Shown here: positions 1 to 13,500 of the stretch, in pieces | How positions within the stretch are numbered: the stretch's first letter is position 1 | Layout: every line of letters begins with the position of its first letter | From: Phymorhynchus buccinoides | Lineage: Eukaryota; Mollusca; Gastropoda; Neogastropoda; Raphitomidae | DNA: 64,000 bases | Reading direction: 5' to 3' | Assembly (NCBI GenBank): GCA_017654935.2 | Contig: CM065698.1 | Location: forward strand, 52,116,198 to 52,180,197 | The notes under the pieces: model-generated | Database searches by the model: none | Seen by the model: only the letters and a program-made list of their open reading frames with translations | What the model was told of the DNA's origin: nothing | Made by a program: the position numbers and the translations under genes

Positions 1-200
1 GAAGCACCATGGGTGTAGTTAATACTGTGATTTGCAGCTGATACTGTGATGTGTGGTTTTGTGTTCTGTAATATACTAATAACCATTGAACCCTTCCAGC
101 ACCATGGGTGTAGTTAATACTGTGATTTGCAGCTGATACTGTGATGTGTGGTTTTGTGTTCTGTAATAACCATTGAACTCTTGAAGCACCATGGGTGAAT
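1..200 (+). repeat. 97-bp tandem duplication, about two copies
   Basis: The segment starting AGCACCATGGGTGTAG and running through TTTTGTGTTCTGTAAT recurs from about position 100 with small differences. The window starts inside the array. Confidence 0.8.
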
Positions 201-418
201 ATATTCGCCCATGGCAATGATAAGATAAGAAGACCAAGACCAGATAGTGTATTGGAAACATCCCTGTTGCCAATCAATTAGAGTTACATAGATGCAAAAC
301 TCCATCTGACTGAGCAAATGTTGGCTTTTATATTTATTGTAATTTTTTGCATTCAGGCCTAGCATTCTCTTCTTTATGATGGGTTGTGACTCTCTGTGTG
401 TGTTGTGTGTGCGCTATA

Positions 419-533
<115 letters not shown>

Positions 534-792
534 CTTAACTCTGTGAGGAGTCATCGGGGCACCACATATTAAGAGTGAAAAAAAGTGAAAATATATGTGT
601 ATTTCAAAATCATAACATATATATTCCTGTGCAAAACACGCTTTTCCCCCCCTCCTTGCCCATGTCCCCCCCCCCCTCCAGTCCCCCCTCTGACTGCCAA
701 CAGCTGTGCCAGTTGCACTGTCAGCTACCTCTGGCCTTTTTTAAAAAACCTTTTAAACACCAATAAGAGACCTGAATAGAGATCTATAAGAG

Positions 793-2555
793 ATGAGAAG
801 ATTGTTGCCAGCTTCAAACAGGACTTTAGGACCTATGGAAGAACAGAATAGATTGTTGCCAGCTTCAAACAGGACTTTAGGACCTATGGAAGAACAGAAT
901 AGATTGTTGCCAGCTTCAAACAGGACTTTAGGACCTATGGAAGAACAGAATAGATTGTTGCCAGCTTCAAACAGGACTTTAGGACCTATGGAAGAACAGA
1001 ATAGATTGTTGCCAGCTTCAAACAGGACTTTAGGACCTAGATAGAAGAACAGAATAGATTGTTGCCAGCTTCAAACAGGACTTTAGGACCTATGGAAGAA
1101 CAGAATAGACTGTTGCCAGCTTCAAACAGGACTTTTGGACCTAGATAGAACAGAACAGATTGTTGCCAGCTTCAAACAGGACTTTAGGACCTATGGAAGA
1201 ACAGAATAGATTGTTGCCAGCTTCAAACAGGACTTTAGGACCTAGATAGAAGAACAGAATAGATTGTTGCCAGCTTCAAACAGGACTTTAGGACCTATAG
1301 AAGAACAGAGTAGATTGTTGCTAGCTTCAAACAGGACTTTAGGACCTATAGAATAACAGAGTAGATTGTTGCCAGCTTCAAACAGGACTTTAGGACCTAT
1401 AGAAGAACAAAGTAGATTGTTGCTAGCTTCAAACAGGACTTTAGGACCTATGGAAGAACAGAATAGATTGTTGCCAGCTTCAAACAGGACTTTAGGACCT
1501 AGATAGAAGAACAGAATAGATTGTTGCCAGCTTCAAACAGGACTTTAGGACCTATGGAAGAACAGAATAGATTGTTGCTAGCTTCAAACAGGACTTTAGG
1601 ACCTATGGAAGAACAGAATAGATTGTTGCCAGCTTCAAACAGGACTTTAGGACCTATGGAAGAACAGAATAGATTGTTGCTAGCTTCAAACAGGACTTTA
1701 GGACCTATGGAAGAACAGAATAGATTGTTGCCAGCTTCAAACAGGACTTGAGGACCTAGATAGAAGAACAGAGTAGATTGTTGCCAGCTTCAAACAGGAC
1801 TTGAGGACCTATGGAAGAACAGAATAGATTGTTGCCAGCTTCAAACAGGACTTTAGGACCTAGATAGAAGAACAGAGTAGATTGTTGCCAGCTTCAAACA
1901 GGACTTTAGGACCTATGGAAGAACAGAATAGATTGTTGCCAGCTTCAAACAGGACTTTAGGACCTATGGAAGAACAGAATAGATTGTTGCCAGCTTCAAA
2001 CAGGACTTTAGGACCTATGGAAGAACAGAGTAGATTGTTGCTAGCTTCAAACAGGACTTTAGGACCTATGAAAGAACAGAATAGATTGTTGCCAGCTTCA
2101 AACAGGACTTTAGGACCTATGGAAGAACAGAATAGATTGTTGCTAGCTTCAAACAGGACTTTAGGACCTATGGAAGAACAGAATATATTGTTGCCAGCTT
2201 CAAACAGGACTTTAGGACCTATGGAAGAACAGAATAGATTGTTGCCAGCTTCAAACAGGACTTTAGGACCTATGGAAGAACAGAATAGATTGTTGCCAGC
2301 TTCAAACAGGACTTTAGGACCTAGATAGAAGAACAGAGTAGATTGTTGCCAGCTTCAAACAGGACTTGAGGACCTAGATAGAAGAACAGAGTAGATTGTT
2401 GCCAGCTTCAAACAGGACTTGAGGACCTATAGAAGAACAGAATAGATTGTTGCCAGCTTCAAACAGGACTTTAGGACCTATGGAAGAACAGAATAGATTG
2501 TTGCCAGCTTCAAACAGGACTTGAGGACCTAGATAGAAGAACAGAATAGATTGTT
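793..2555 (+). repeat. 51-bp minisatellite, about 34 copies
   Basis: The unit begins AGATTGTTGCCAGCTTCAAA and ends CCTATGGAAGAACAGAAT. Being 17 codons long, it stays open for up to 148 residues (period LLPASNRTLGPMEEQN), but units with CCTAGATAG stop it. I read it as non-coding DNA upstream of exon 1. Confidence 0.95.
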
Positions 2556-3075
2556 GCAGTTTTGCAGTTTTGAAGCATGACTTGTTAGGACCTATAGAAC
2601 AGAATAGATTGTTGCAGTTTTGAAACATGACTTGTTAGGACCTATAGAACAGAATAGATTGTTGCAGTTTTGAAGCATGACTTGTTAGGACCTATAGAAC
2701 AGAATAGATTGTTGCAGTTTTGAAGCATGACTTGTTAGGACCTATAGAACAGAATAGATTGTTGCAGTTTTGAAACATGACTTGTTAGGACCTATAGAAC
2801 AGAATAGATTGTTGCAGTTTTGAAGCATGACTTGTTAGGACCTATAGAACAGAATAGATTGTTGCAGTTTTGAAGCATGACTTGTTAGGACCTATAGAAC
2901 AGAATAGATTGTTGCAGTTTTGAAGCATGACTTGTTAGGACCTATAGAACAGAATAGATTGTTGCAGTTTTGAAGCATGACTTGTTAGGACCTATAGAAC
3001 AGAATAGATTGTTGCAGTTTTGAAACATGACTTGTTAGGACCTATAGAACAGAATAGATTGTTGCAGTTTTGAAA
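2556..3075 (+). repeat. 50-bp minisatellite, about 10 copies, related to the preceding array
   Basis: The unit AGATTGTTGCAGTTTTGAAG... shares AGATTGTTG and GGACCTAT with the 51-bp array, so it is probably a diverged subfamily amplified separately. It stops about 80 bp before the exon 1 acceptor. Confidence 0.93.
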
Positions 3076-3155
3076 ATGGTCTTTTATAGACCTACAAGAG
3101 ATCAGAACAGGAAAACACATGTAATGTAATAAACATTGCCCTTTGTTGTTGTCAG

Positions 3156-3286
3156 GTGTGGGCACGGAGGGGTCGGGGGCGGAGAGCAGCATGGATCTGA
3201 CAGAGTTCCTGGGGGAGGCCCAGCTGACACACTACCTGCCTGCACTACGCAACGAATTGAAAGTCACCTGTGTGGAGCACCTCAAG
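3156..3286 (+). CDS. TNK2-like: Exon 1: start codon and first half of SAM-like domain
   Basis: The acceptor TTGTTGTTGTCAG ends at 3155 and the donor GTACAC starts at 3287. From ATG 3191 it encodes 32 residues beginning [12 protein letters not shown] and ending VEHLK, matching the N-terminal helices of ACK SAM-like regions. It ends in phase 0. The exon is open upstream of the ATG ([11 protein letters not shown]), so the first 35 nt are either 5' UTR or coding continuation from an exon outside the window. The last 58 nt plus the donor are repeated three more times downstream. Confidence 0.85.
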
Positions 3287-3490
3287 GTACACTGTGTGTG
3301 TGTGTGTGTGTGTGTGTTCACTACCTGCCTGCACTACGCATCGAATTGAAAGTCACCTGTGTGGAGCACCTCAAGGTACACTGTGTGTGTCTGTGTGTGT
3401 GTGTGTGTGTGTGTTCACTACCTGCCTGCACTACGCATCGAATTGAAAGTCACCTGTGTGAAGCACCTCAGGGTACACTGTGTGTGTGTC

Positions 3491-3521
<31 letters not shown>

Positions 3522-6500
3522 TCACTACCTGCCTGCACTATGCAACGAATTGAAAGTCACCTGGAGCACCTCAGGGTACACTGTGTGTGTGTCTGTCTGT
3601 GTGTGTGTGAACATTGAACTTTGAACATCAGTTTATTGCCATGAAACCCAATCAAAAGCTTATAACAATATAAGGCACAAATTAAGATTACAGACAACGC
3701 AAAGCACTCTAGGTCCTTTCTGTTAAAACAGATGCTAACATAGTTTGCCATAGATGGCTGTAGTTCATCTGACATCATGTCTGATGGGGACAGAACATTT
3801 AAATCTAAATTTTGTTTGCCTACATTTGCCATCAAGTTGTAACGATCTTCTTCATACATAACACAGGTATTCAGAAGGTATTCACCGTGTGTCTGTGTTT
3901 GTGAACAGGTGTGGTTAAAAGGGTTTTAATTTGTATGTCAACAGTTAATGCATATGTGCCTGGAATTTTCTGAGGATTTGCAAATCTTCTGAGGGTTAAT
4001 AATTACTGACAAAATTTGTTCCAGACAGCAGCATTTGTATTTTCTACCAAGCGCAAATTTGATCTGCAATGTCGATTTTTAAAGAAGTTTCTTTCAGATT
4101 CAGCCTGTTTTGTTCATAATGTTAAGAAGCGACAAAGGGTACTTTCACTGTGTTCACATTCCAGTTGATCACAGACGTTTGTGTGGTTCCTCAGCGGAGG
4201 CCCTGATGTCATGTGACAGGTTGTCAACTTCATCATTGCGGCAGCCTGTCATCATTTTTCTTAACACATGTCCCCAACTTCAAATTGAGGCAGCTCTTTA
4301 AAATGATGTTTCGGTTTGAATTTGGGGGCATTTGTATGGGAGCGAGATCTGATCAAAACAAGATTTCTTTCCAGCTATAAGAGGGAAAACCCGTGATTTT
4401 GACACATGATCTGGTGGATCTTTAAGACGCAATTTCTCGCAGTCTGACCTTTTTTTATGGACATTTGTTTGTTTCTTCCTTTGTGTGGACCTGTTTCTTC
4501 CTTTGTGTGGACCTGTTCCTTCCTTTGTGTGGACCTGTTTCTTCCTTTGTGTGGACCTGTTTCTTCCTTTGTGTGGACCTGTTCTTCCTTTGTGTGGACC
4601 TGTTTCTTCCTTTGTGTGGACCTGTTTCTTCCTTTGTGTGGACCTGTTTCTTCCTTTGTGTGGACCTGTTTCTTCCTTTGTGTGGACCTGTTTCTTCCTT
4701 TGTGTGGACCTGTTTCTTCCTTTGTGTGGACCTGTTTCTTCCTTTGTGTGGACCTGTTTCTTCCTTTGTGTGGACCTGTTTCTTCCTTTGTGTGGACCTG
4801 TTTCTTCATTTGTGTGGACCTGTTTCTTCCTTTGTGTGGACCTGTTTCTTCCTTTGTGTGGACCTGTTTCTTCCTTTGTGTGGACCTGTTTCTTCCTTTG
4901 TGTGGACCTGTTTCTTCCTTTGTGTGGACCTGTTTCTTCCTTTGTGTGGACCTGTTTCTTCCTTTGTGTGGACCTGTTTCTTCCTTTGTGTGGACCTGTT
5001 TCTTCCTTTGTGTGGACCTGTTTCTTCCTTTGTGTGGACCTGTTTCTTCCTTTGTTGGACCTGTTTCTTCCTTTGTGTGGACCTGTTTCTTCCTTTGTGT
5101 GGACCTGTTTCTTTCTTCCTTTGTGTGGACCTGTTTCTTCCTTTGTGTGGACCTGTTTCTTCCTTTGTGTGGACCTTTGTGTGGACCTGTTTCTTCCTTT
5201 GTGTGGACCTGTTTCTTCCTTTGTGTGGACCTGTTTCTTCCTTTGTGTGGACCTGTTTCTTCCTTTGTGTGGACCTGTTTCTTCCTTTGTGTGGACCTGT
5301 TTCTTCCTTTGTGTGGACCTGTTTCTTCCTTTGTGTGGACCTGTTTCTTCCTTTGTGTGGACTTCCTTTGTGTGGACCTGTTTCTTCCTTTGTGTGGACC
5401 TGTTTCTTCCTTTGTGTGGACCTGTTTCTTCCTTCCTTTGTGTGGACCTGTTTCTTCCTTTGTGTGGACCTGTTTCTTCCTTTGTGTGGACCTGTTTCTT
5501 CCTTTGTGTGGACCTGTTTCTTCCTTTGTGTGGACCTGTTTCTTCCTTTGTGTGGACCTGTTTCTTCCTTTGTGTGGACCTGTTCCTTCCTTTGTGTGGA
5601 CCTGTTTCTTCCTTTGTGTGGACCTGTTTCTTCCTTTGTGTGGACCTGTTTCTTCCTTTGTGTGGACCTGTTTCTTCCTTTGTGTGGACCTGTTTCTTCC
5701 TTTGTGTGGACCTGTTTCTTCCTTCCTTTGTGTGGACCTGTTTCTTCCTTTGTGTGGACCTGTTTCTTCCTTTGTGTGGACCTGTTTCTTCCTTTGTGTG
5801 GACCTGTTTCTTCCTTTGTGTGGACCTGTTTCTTCCTTTGTGTGGACCTGTTTCTTCCTTTGTGTGGACCTGTTTCTTCCTTTGTGTGGACCTGTTTCTT
5901 TTCTTCCTTTGTGTGGACCTGTTTCTTCCTTTGTGTGGACCTGTTTCTTCCTTTGTGTGGACCTGTTTCTTCCTTTGTGTGGACCTGTTTCTTCCTTTGT
6001 GTGGACCTGTTTCTTCCTTTGTGTGGACCTGTTTCTTCCTTTGTGTGGACCTGTTTCTTCCTTTGTGTGGACCTGTTTCTTCCTTTGTTGGACCTGTTTC
6101 TTCTTTGTGTGGACCTGTTTCTTCCTTTGTGTGGACCTGTTTCTTCCTTTGTGTGGACCTGTTTCTTCCTTTGTGTGGACCTGTTTCTTCCTTTGTGTGG
6201 ACCTGTTTCTTCCTTTGTGTGGACCTGTTTCTTCCTTTGTGTGGACCTGTTTCTTCATTTGTGTGGACCTGTTTCTTCATTTGTGTGGACCTGTTTCTTC
6301 ATTTGTGTGGACCTGTTTCTTCCTTTGTGTGGACCTGTTTCTTCCTTTGTGTGGACCTGTTTCTTCCTTTGTGTGGACCTGTTTCTTCCTTTGTGTGGAC
6401 CTGTTTCTTCCTTTGTGTGGACCTGTTTCTTCCTTTGTGTGGACCTGTTTCTTCCTTTGTGTGGACCTGTTTCTTCCTTTGTGTGGACCTGTTTCTTCCT

Positions 6501-9247
6501 TTGTGTGGACCTGTTTTTCTTCCTTTGTGTGGACCTGTTTCTTCCTTTGTGTGGACCTGTTTCTTCCTTTGTGTGGACCTGTTTCTTCCTTTGTGTGGAC
6601 CTGTTTCTTCCTTTGTGTGGACCTGTTTCTTCCTTTGTGTGGACCTGTTTCTTCCTTTGTGTGGACCTGTTTCTTCCTTTGTGTGGACCTGTTTCTTCCT
6701 TTGTGTGGACCTGTTTCTTCCTTTGTGTGGACCTGTTTCTTCCTTTGTGTGGACCTGTTTCTTCCTTTGTGTGGACCTGTTTCTTCCTTTGTGTGGACCT
6801 GTTTCTTCCTTTGTGTGGACCTGTTTCTTCCTTTGTGTGGACCTGTTTCTTCCTTTGTGTGGACCTGTTTCTTCCTTTGTGTGGACCTGTTTCTTCCTTT
6901 GTGTGGACCTGTTTCTTCCTTTGTGTGGACCTGTTTCTTCCTTTGTGTGGACCTGTTTCTTCCTTTGTGTGGACCTGTTTCTTCCTTCCTTTGTGTGGAC
7001 CTGTTTCTTCCTTTGTGTGGACCTGTTTCTTCCTTTGTGTGGACCTGTTTCTTCCTTTGTGTGGACCTGTTTCTTCCTTTGTGTGGACCTGTTTCTTCCT
7101 TTGTTTGGACCTGTTCCTTCCTTTGTGTGGACCTGTTTCTTCCTTTGTGTGGACCTGTTTCTTCCTTTGTGTGGACCTGTTTCTTCCTTTGTGTGGACCT
7201 GTTTCTTCCTTTGTGTGGACCTGTTTCTTCCTTTGTGTGGACCTGTTTCTTCCTTTGTGTGGACCTGTTTCTTCCTTTGTGTGGACCTGTTTCTTCCTTT
7301 GTGTGGACCTGTTTCTTCCTTTGTGTGGACCTGTTTCTTCCTTTGTGTGGACCTGTTTCTTCCTTTGTGTGGACCTGTTTCTTCCTTTGTGTGGACCTGT
7401 TTCTTCCTTTGTGTGGACCTGTTTCTTCCTTTGTGTGGACCTGTTTCTTCCTTTGTGTGGACCTGTTTCTTCCTTTGTGTGGACCTGTTTCTTCCTTTGT
7501 GTGGACCTGTTTCTTGGACCTTCCTTTGTGTGGACCTGTTTCTTCCTTTGTGTGGACCTGTTTCTTCCTTTGTGTGGACCTGTTTCTTCCTTTGTGTGGA
7601 CCTGTTTCTTCCTTTGTGTGGACCTGTTTCTTCCTTTGTGTGGACCTGTTTCTTCCTTTGTGTGGACCTGTTTCTTCCTTTGTGTGGACCTGTTTCTTCC
7701 TTTGTGTGGACCTGTTTCTTCCTTTGTGTGGACCTGTTTCTTCCTTTGTGTGGACCTGTTTCTTCCTTTGTGTGGACCTGTTTCTTCCTTTGTGTGGACC
7801 TGTTTCTTCCTTTGTGTGGACCTGTTTCTTCCTTTGTGTGGACCTGTTTCTTCCTTTGTGTGGACCTGTTTCTTCCTTTGTGTGGACCTGTTTCTTCCTT
7901 TGTGTGGACCTGTTTCTTCCTTTGTGTGGACCTGTTTCTTCCTTTGTGTGGACCTGTTTCTTCCTTTGTGTGGACCTGTTTCTTCCTTTGTGTGGACCTG
8001 TTTCTTCCTTTGTGTGGACCTGTTTCTTCCTTTGTGTGGACCTGTTTCTTCCTTTGTGTGGACCTGTTTCTTGTTTCTTCCTTTGTGTGGACCTGTTTCT
8101 TCATTTGTGTGGACCTGTTTCCTTTGTGTGTTTCTTCCTTTGTGTGGACCTGTTTCTTCCTTTGTGTGGACCTGTGGACCTTTGTGTGGACCTGTTTCTT
8201 CCTTTGTGTGGACCTGTTTCTTCCTTTGTGTGGACCTGTTTCTTCCTTTGTGTGGACCTGTTTCTTCCTTTGTGTGGACCTGTTTCTTCCTTTGTGTGGA
8301 CCTGTTTCTTCCTTTGTGTGGACCTGTTTCTTCCTTTGTGTGGACCTGTTTCTTCCTTTGTGTGGACCTGTTTCTTCCTTTGTGTGGACCTGTTTCCTTC
8401 CTTTGTGTGGACCTGTTTCTTCCTTTGTGTGGACCTGTTTCTTCCTTTGTGTGGACCTGTTTCTTCCTTTGTGTGGACCTGTTTCTTCCTTTGTGTGGAC
8501 CTGTTTCTTCCTTTGTGTGGACCTGTTTCTTCCTTTGTGTGGACCTGTTTCTTCCTTTGTGTGGACCTGTTTCTTCCTTTGTGTGGACCTGTTTCTTCCT
8601 TTGTGTGGACCTGTTTCTTCCTTTGTGTGGACCTGTTTCTTCCTTTGTGTGGACCTGTTTCTTCCTTTGTGTGGACCTGTTTCTTCCTTTGTGTGGACCT
8701 GTTTCTTCCTTTGTGTGGACCTGTTTCTTCCTTTGTGTGGACCTGTTTCTTCCTTTGTGTGGACCTGTTTCTTCCTTCCTTCGTGTGGACCTGTTTCTTC
8801 CTTCCTTCGTGTGGACCTGTTTCTTCCTTTGTGTGGACCTGTTTCTTCCTGTGTGTGGACCTGGTTCTTCCTTTGTGTGGACCTGGTTCTTCCTGTGTGC
8901 AGTACGTGAAGGAGGAGGACCTGGAGGGCATCGGCATGACGCGGCCAGAAATGAGACGACTGAAGAAGTTCTACAAGAAGGAGCACCCACAGGGCACCTT
9001 TGGGAAACTGAAAAAGGTCAGACAGGTTTTCTGCTGTTAATGGTCTACTCTTCTGTCGCTCTTAGCTCTTACTTCGTGCACTTGTGTGCAAATTGCTGCT
9101 CTTTCATGTCAGCTCCTAGCGCTGTGTTTGTGGGAATTAGAGCATGGGACCAATTAGATGGGAATGCTCTGAGCTACTCTGATTCAACTTTCAATTAAAC
9201 ACACATGCATGCATGCATGCACACACGAGCACATTCACACATGCATG

Positions 9248-9283
<36 letters not shown>

Positions 9284-9291
9284 TGTGCGCG

Positions 9292-9329
<38 letters not shown>

Positions 9330-9337
9330 TGTGCGCG

Positions 9338-9400
<63 letters not shown>

Positions 9401-10531
9401 TTACCAATCAACCAAGCATTAAAAAAAGATGTAAGTCTTAGAAAGTAGTTCAAGTGCATTCCTCCCTTTTTAAGCATGCTGGGATTAATTTGTTTCAGGC
9501 TTGAATGTGGCCAGGGAGAGAAGGCAAAAGAGAAACAATCCCATGCCATTTTCTCCCTGTGTGAAGTACACTTGACGACCTGGCCTTTGAATAGTTGTTT
9601 GTGTTGGGGGACACTTGTAGTGAGAGCAGTGGAAGAAAACCAGTAAATTAAAGGAGTGACTCCACTATCAACTATGAAAAGGTGGGGCTTTCACTTATTG
9701 AAGTCCATGTTCCGATACAACACTGAACGCTGCTGTTCCAAGATGGGTTCCTCAGCGCTACGCAGTGTGCATCTGGCATGCTGGTGCACACAGTCACAAT
9801 GCGTGAAGGAACCGGCTCATGCGTGTGAATGCTCACATATTTACTCACACACAAAACACAGATTACACGCAGCTTCATGAAAGCAAGCAGTACCCATGCT
9901 TGCACACGCGTGACACGGAATTAAGCTCACACACACTGAAACAGACGCATGCAAACACTAACACACACGCATGAATGCGCACACGCACATGCACACGCAC
10001 ACACACGCACTATAATATTTTAGATATATAAAGAAATTTCCCTCTTTAACCTTTACTCACTGAAACTGTGAAAGGCGATCTTCTTTCTCAAGTTAGCGTG
10101 CTTTTTCTCCATATTCTCCCCATTAAAATCCCCAGATTATTTGAGTTAGCAGCGTGCCAAGTTTATCTCCCAGCCCCTTGGAACTCAGTCAGACGTATTC
10201 TCTGTGAGGCTCGTGGATTTGACAGCCTGCCACTGGCTTCATGCACTATCCTAATCTCACAGCTCTTTCCCCTCTCTTTCTTATGGTTTGGTTTTCTTTG
10301 TTTTGATACCAGCACAGTTGTACATAAAATGTGCTGTGGGATTTTGGCTGTTTAGAGTTACATTGCTGTGGGTATGAAAAGTAACACACCTTGCTTTTGT
10401 GTTCATTTGTTGAAGTAGGCATGTGTTGGTTATGAACGCTGTGTCAACAAATCGAGCTTGCACACGGGTGCCTTTTCTTTCTTTTGTTTGTTTGTTGGGG
10501 AGGGGGCGGGGGTGTCTTTTCACACATTGCT

Positions 10532-10567
<36 letters not shown>

Positions 10568-13500
10568 ACTAATTACATGCATATTTTAGCTCTGTGTGTT
10601 GACATGCCTGGTCTATTGATCAGCGCGCATGCAATGACGAATGTGAAGTTTTCTCAGTGTTGCTACACAGGCAGTATGTGTATTTATAAAATGAGCATTT
10701 CTGGTGCACATATATTTTGACAAGCATGTCATGTGGCTTTATCTCTATGTGTGTGTGCTTGTTTGTGTGTGTGTGTGTGTATCTGTGTTTGTGTGTGTGT
10801 GTGTATATATGTGTTATGTGTGTGTGTGTGTGTATCTGTGTTGTGTGTGTGTGTGCATGTGTGTATATGTGTTATGTGTGTGTGTGTGTATCTGTGTTAT
10901 GTGTGTGTGTGTATCTGTGTTATGTGTGTGTGTGCACGTGCATGTGTGTGTGTCTACAGGCTATCCTGCGCACAGGCGGTGCAGAGGCCAACACAACGTC
11001 GAGCCCCCCGGCTGACCATCGGTCATCACGGCCCGTGTCCCTGTTACGGCCCGCGGGCCGAGTGGCCATCCCCTTTGAGGCCGTGGCCATCGGCAAGCCC
11101 CTGGGTCACGGTCACTTCACCAACGTCTGTCAGGGCGTGTGGACCGCAGAGATTGGAGAAAAGGTGGGGATGGGAACTGATTACTGTACAATAATTAACG
11201 ACCAGATAGTTCACCCCTGAGTCAAGGTCACTTCACCAACGTCTGTCAGGGTGTGGACCGCAGAGATTGGAGAAAAGGTGGGGATGGGAACTGATTACTG
11301 TACAATAATTAATGACCAGATAGTTCACCCCTGAGTCAAGGTCACTTCACCAACGTCTGTCAGGTCGTGTGGACCGCAGAGATTGGAGAAAAGGTGGGGA
11401 TGGGAACTGATTACTGTACAATAATTAACGACCAGATAGTTCACCCCTGAGTCAAGGTCACTTCACCAACGTCTGTCAGGGCGTGTGGACCGCAGAGATT
11501 GGAGAAAAGGTGGGGATGGGAACTGATTACTGTACAATAATTAACGACCAGATAGTTCACCCCTGAGTCAAGGTCACTTCACCAACGTCTGTCAGGGCGT
11601 GTGGACCGCAGAGATTGGAGAAAAGGTGGGGATGGGAACTGATTACTGTACAATAATTAACGACCAGATAGTTCACCCCTGAGTCAAGGTCACTTCACCA
11701 ACGTCTGTCAGGGCGTGTGGACCGCAGAGATTGGAGAAAAGGTGGGGATGGAATTATAAGTCAAATTTATAGAATGTACATGAGCTGTCGAGTGATGTCT
11801 GATACTGACCTGCACCCACACAGCAGAGGAAACAACGCAGCTATTCTGGAGGGCTGGGCTTCAACTTGTTTCCAAACATTTTAAATGCCTCGGGCCTTGG
11901 CTTTTTTTATTCTGGCTGAAATACATGACTAAAAGAAATAATGGAAATGCCTCGTCTAGGGGGCATGGGCAGCCTCCTGTCCATGGGGACTGTGTGACAT
12001 GGGCTTTATGGGGTCCCCACAGGGCAACTCTTTGTGACATGGGCTTTAGGGGGTCCCCACAGGGCAACTCTTTGTGACATGGGCTTTAGGGGGTCCCCAC
12101 AGGGCAACTCTTTGTGACATGGGCTTTAGGGGGTACCCACAGAGCAACTCTTTGTGACATGGGCTTTAGGGGGTCCCCACAGGGCAACTCTTTGTGACAT
12201 GGGCTTTAGGGGTCCCCACAGGGCAACTCTTTGTGACATTGGCTTTAGGGGTCCCCACAGGGCAACTCTTTGTGACATTGGCTTTAGGGGTCCCCACAGG
12301 GCAACTCTTTGTGACATTGGCTTTAGGGGTCCCCACAGGGCAACTCTTTGTGACATTGGCTTTAGGGGGTCCCCACAGGGCAACTCTTTGTGACATTGGC
12401 TTTAGGGGGTCCCCACAGGGCAACTCTTTGTGACATTGGCTTTAGGGGTCCCCACAGGGCAACTCTTTGTGACATTGGCTTTAGGGGTCCCCACAGGGCA
12501 ACTCTTTGTGACATTGGCTTTAGGGGTCCCCACAGGGCAACTCTTTGTGACATTGGCTTTAGGGGGTCCCCACAGAGCAACTCTTTGTGACATTGGCTTT
12601 AGGGGGTCCCCACAGAGCAACTCTTTGTGACATTGGCTTTAGGGGTCCCCACAGGGCAACTCTTTGTGACATTGGCTTTAGGGGTCCCCACAGGGCAACT
12701 CTTTGTGACATGGGCTTTAGGGGTCCCCACAGGGCAACTCTGTGTGACATGGGCTTTAGGGGGTCCCCACAGAGCAACTCTGTGACATTGGCTTTAGGGG
12801 TCCCCACAGGGCAACTCTGTGTGACATGGGCTTTAGGGGGTCCCCACAGAGCAACTCTTTGTGACATGGGCTTTAGGGGTCCCCACAGAGCAACTCTTTG
12901 TGACATGGGCTTTAGGGGTCCCCACAGGGCAACTCTTTGTGACATGGGCTTTAGGGGGTCCCCACAGAGCAACTCTTTGTGACATGGGCTTTAGGGGTCC
13001 CCACAGAGCAACTCTTTGTGACATGGGCTTTAGGGGTCCCCACAGGGCAACTCTTTGTGACATTGGCTTTAGGGGGGTCCCCACAGTGCAACTCTTTGTG
13101 ACATTGGCTTTAGGGGTCCCCACAGGGCAACTCTGTGACATTGGCTTTAGGGGGTCCCCACAGGGCAACTCTGCGACATTGGCTTTAGGGGGTCCCCACA
13201 GGGCAACTCTGTGACATTGGCTTTAGGGGTCCCCACAGGGCAACTCTTTGTGACATTGGCTTTAGGGGGTCCCCACAGGGCAACTCTTTGTGACATTGGC
13301 TTTAGGGGTCCCCACAGGGCAACTCTTTGTGACATTGGCTTTAGGGGGTCCCCACAGGGCAACTCTTTGTGACATTGGCTTTAGGGGTCCCCACAGGGCA
13401 ACTCTTTGTGACATGGGCTTTAGGGGGTCCCCACAGGGCAACTCTTTGTGACATGGGCTTTAGGGGGTCCCCACAGGGCAACTCTGTGACATTGGCTTTA

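Noticed and set aside
793..2328. Repeat protein with period LLPASNRTLGPMEEQN
   Set aside because: The open frame only reflects a 51-bp unit (17 codons). Stops recur wherever the TAGATAG variant occurs, and there is no non-repeat coding context.
4298..8990. Giant minus-strand open frames (660, 627, 911, 895 residues) with period [17 protein letters not shown]
   Set aside because: They are the complement of the 22-bp array. All six frames are open because the unit lacks stops, and no start, splice or domain supports them.
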